This document shows, piece by piece, positions 52,832 through 53,728 of a stretch of DNA of 53,728 nucleotides. Position 1 is the first letter of the stretch, and every line of letters begins with the position of its first letter. The notes beneath the pieces were generated by a model. It had not been told where the DNA came from and did not search any database. It worked only from the letters and a program-made list of their open reading frames with translations. The position numbers and the translations under genes are program-made. Where the stretch lies: assembly GCA_015711855.1 (NCBI GenBank), contig JACVJF010000008.1, forward strand, positions 1-53,728, read 5' to 3'. Source of the DNA: Candidatus Solincola quzhuomuensis (GTDB lineage: Bacteria > Actinomycetota > Geothermincolia > Geothermincolales > RBG-13-55-18).

Positions 52832-52859
52832 CGGGGTGTAATGCCCCGTCTTGCTTTTC
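52832..52859 (+). terminator. Intrinsic terminator after divIVA
   Basis: CGGGG (52832-52836) pairs with CCCCG (52844-52848) around TGTAATG, followed by TCTTGCTTTTC. The preceding GCGCGCGGG may extend the structure. It falls 24 bases after divIVA, a good place for the end of the operon. Confidence 0.6.
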
Positions 52860-52864
52860 ACCTT

Positions 52865-53025
52865 GTGTCTTGCTGACGTTAACTACCGCCAAATGTTGAA
52901 AAAAATTTACGAGGTATTTTTTGTCGGGATTTCCAAAAAGCCAGCCTTCGCTCTGGGAAGGACTTCTAAAGGCTACGCAGGGAAGGGTGAATTTACGTGT
53001 ATAAAATAATTAACTATAAAATAGT
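52865..53025. other. AT-rich non-coding stretch between divIVA and DUF167
   Basis: This stretch is much richer in A and T than its surroundings, with runs such as GAAAAAAATTTACG and TATAAAATAATTAACTATAA. No ORF, tRNA or known RNA was recognised. AACTAT-AAA-ATAGTT (53012-53026) is a small hairpin right at the DUF167 stop. On the - strand it is followed by an AT-rich tail, so it may serve as a weak terminator for that gene. Confidence 0.4.
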
Positions 53026-53334
53026 TTAACGGAAACTAATTAAATTATTTAGGATATTCTCAAGGCTCTCCCGGTCGAGGTCTTTGACCAACACCGTCTT
53101 GTGACGAGAGGTAAGGCCGGAAGTAATTTCCAGCCGAGATACGGGGATTCCCAGCTGGTCAGCCAGCACCTTCAGCGCCTCACGGTTGGCCTTTCCTTTC
53201 TCCGGTGGGGAATGCACGGAGACTATCAAACTGTCGTCGAGGACACCAGAGATGCCCTGGCGCGAAGAGGAAGGCCGCAGCCTTATCCTGAGGACCATTC
53301 CCCGCGGTGAAAGATAAAACGGCTCCCTCTCCAC
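53026..53334 (-). CDS. DUF167 (YggU-like) protein
   Basis: DUF167/YggU proteins are small, of about 100 residues, with no settled function, often found with yggS, yggT and divIVA. The core is clear: MVLRIRLRPSSSRQGISGVLDDSLIVSVHSPPEKGKANREALKVLADQLGIP and SRHKTVLV. The track's start at 53463 adds 43 residues of atypical sequence. The GTG at 53334 follows GAGAGGGG with 8-base spacing and gives 102 residues, normal for the family. It is the only inverted gene in the division cluster and is divergent from ileS. Confidence 0.9.
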   Translation of the reverse strand: MEREPFYLSPRGMVLRIRLRPSSSRQGISGVLDDSLIVSVHSPPEKGKANREALKVLADQLGIPVSRLEITSGLTSRHKTVLVKDLDRESLENILNNLISFR

Positions 53335-53359
53335 GCCGCATCCCCTCTCGTACGTCCGG

Positions 53360-53394
53360 TTATGCGAGATGCTCCGCCTATACGCTCCGCATAA
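53360..53394. repeat. Inverted repeat in the DUF167-ileS divergent region
   Basis: TTATGCG (53360-53366) and CGCATAA (53388-53394) are perfect complements around a 21-base loop that itself contains two GCTCCGC copies. It lies between the DUF167 start and the palindrome at 53440. Its role is unknown; a folded leader of the DUF167 mRNA is one option. Confidence 0.4.
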
Positions 53395-53439
53395 AGTGCC
53401 GTTCCTCGCACCCTTGTTCCATATTATCCAATAAACGCA

Positions 53440-53455
53440 TTTGACGTACGTCAAA
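53440..53455. promoter_or_regulatory. 16-bp perfect palindrome upstream of ileS and DUF167
   Basis: TTTGACGTACGTCAAA is an exact 16-base palindrome in the 225-base divergent region. It is typical in size for a dimeric repressor operator and includes TTGACG, which could double as a -35 on either strand. A GCCCC/GGGGC hairpin (53456-53471) follows at once on the + strand. I know no regulator with this exact consensus. Confidence 0.5.
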
Positions 53456-53559
53456 GCCCCCATTTCGGGGCGGCGGAAGGGCGTGTTTAGGTTGCGCTAC
53501 CGCCTCCCGGCGTGCTAATAATGGAGCAAAATGACGTGGGGAGACGGAGTGAAAAGCGT

Positions 53560-53728
53560 ATGGATTATCGCCGGACTTTGAACCTGCCCAGGACGGATTT
53601 CCCCATGAAGGCCAACCTGCCCCAGCGGGAGCCGGATATCCAGCGTCTATGGAAGGAGATGGACATCTACAGTCGGGTGCTGGAGAAGACCCGGGGGAAC
53701 ACGTCTTTCATCCTGCACGACGGTCCTC
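53560..53728 (+). CDS. ileS: Isoleucine--tRNA ligase, 5' end only
   Basis: This is the first 56 codons of isoleucyl-tRNA synthetase, running off the window and therefore missing from the ORF track. It starts [31 protein letters not shown] and reaches FILHDGP, the region just before the HIGH motif. The ATG at 53560 has GGAG/GAGTG upstream; an in-frame ATG at 53521 without a ribosome site would add 13 residues not typical of IleS. It follows divIVA (with DUF167 in between), the usual Gram-positive order. Confidence 0.93.
   Translation, partial: MDYRRTLNLPRTDFPMKANLPQREPDIQRLWKEMDIYSRVLEKTRGNTSFILHDGP

Noticed and set aside
53480-53520. T-box element before ileS (AGGTTGCGCTACCGCC resembles the T-box sequence)
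   Set aside because: The invariant GGGTGGNACCGCG core is not matched, the UGGN bulge is missing and no specifier stem was found.

Overview
The window is a 53.7 kb, GC-rich, gene-dense bacterial chromosome segment. Almost every gene is on the + strand and most have housekeeping roles. Only rpsT and a DUF167 gene lie on the - strand. SepF and DivIVA, a YbeY whose catalytic region looks actinobacterial (MxxxGxTDVLSFPM), and the order yggS-sepF-proC-yggT-divIVA-ileS point to a Gram-positive, probably deep-branching Actinomycetota. AGG/AGA arginine and ATA isoleucine codons are common and the proteins are rich in Glu, Arg and Val, which is typical of thermophiles; this part is inference. I saw no CRISPR array, insertion sequence, prophage, tRNA or rRNA gene.

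Layout. 1-10.7 kb: a translation and RNA block made of the nusA 3' end, infB, a DUF503 gene, rbfA, nrnA, truB, ribF, rpsO, pnp and an M16 peptidase. 10.9-14.7 kb: dapB, ftsK and an orphan small gene behind a strong-looking tandem extended -10. 14.9-19.3 kb: rimO, pgsA, cinA, thpR and rpe. 19.3-23.3 kb: an FMN-riboswitch-controlled riboflavin operon, ribD-ribE-ribBA-ribH. 23.5-28.8 kb: a three-gene signalling cassette (GAF-GAF-HD-GYP protein, REC plus degenerate GGDEF protein, membrane GAF-PAS histidine kinase). 28.9-34.7 kb: infC-rpmI-rplT, an rRNA methylase, pheS and pheT. 34.7-38 kb: rpsT (-), lepA and hemW. 38-48 kb: a CIRCE-controlled heat-shock block (hrcA, dnaJ, rsmE, mtaB, HIT, phoH), then pgpH, ybeY, a CNNM-type protein and pgeF. 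48.4-53.7 kb: acylphosphatase, mgtC, yggS, sepF, proC, yggT, divIVA, DUF167 (-) and the ileS 5' end.

How it works together. Most genes are separated by a few bases or overlap at stop and start codons (nrnA/truB, rimO/pgsA, cinA/thpR, lepA/hemW, dnaJ/rsmE, pgpH/ybeY/CNNM/pgeF), so translational coupling is expected. Regulation visible in the sequence includes the FMN riboswitch with its terminator, a CIRCE element whose loop holds the hrcA ribosome binding site, a structured rpsO leader, an infC leader with an intrinsic-terminator hairpin ahead of an apparent AUA start, and several recognisable promoters.

No clearly unprecedented multi-gene system is visible. The best leads are the orphan small gene, the signalling cassette with a probably inactive GGDEF domain, an exact 107-bp tandem duplication at the truB/ribF junction (possibly an assembly artefact), a YbeY with an altered zinc ligand, and a 16-bp palindrome in the DUF167/ileS divergent region.
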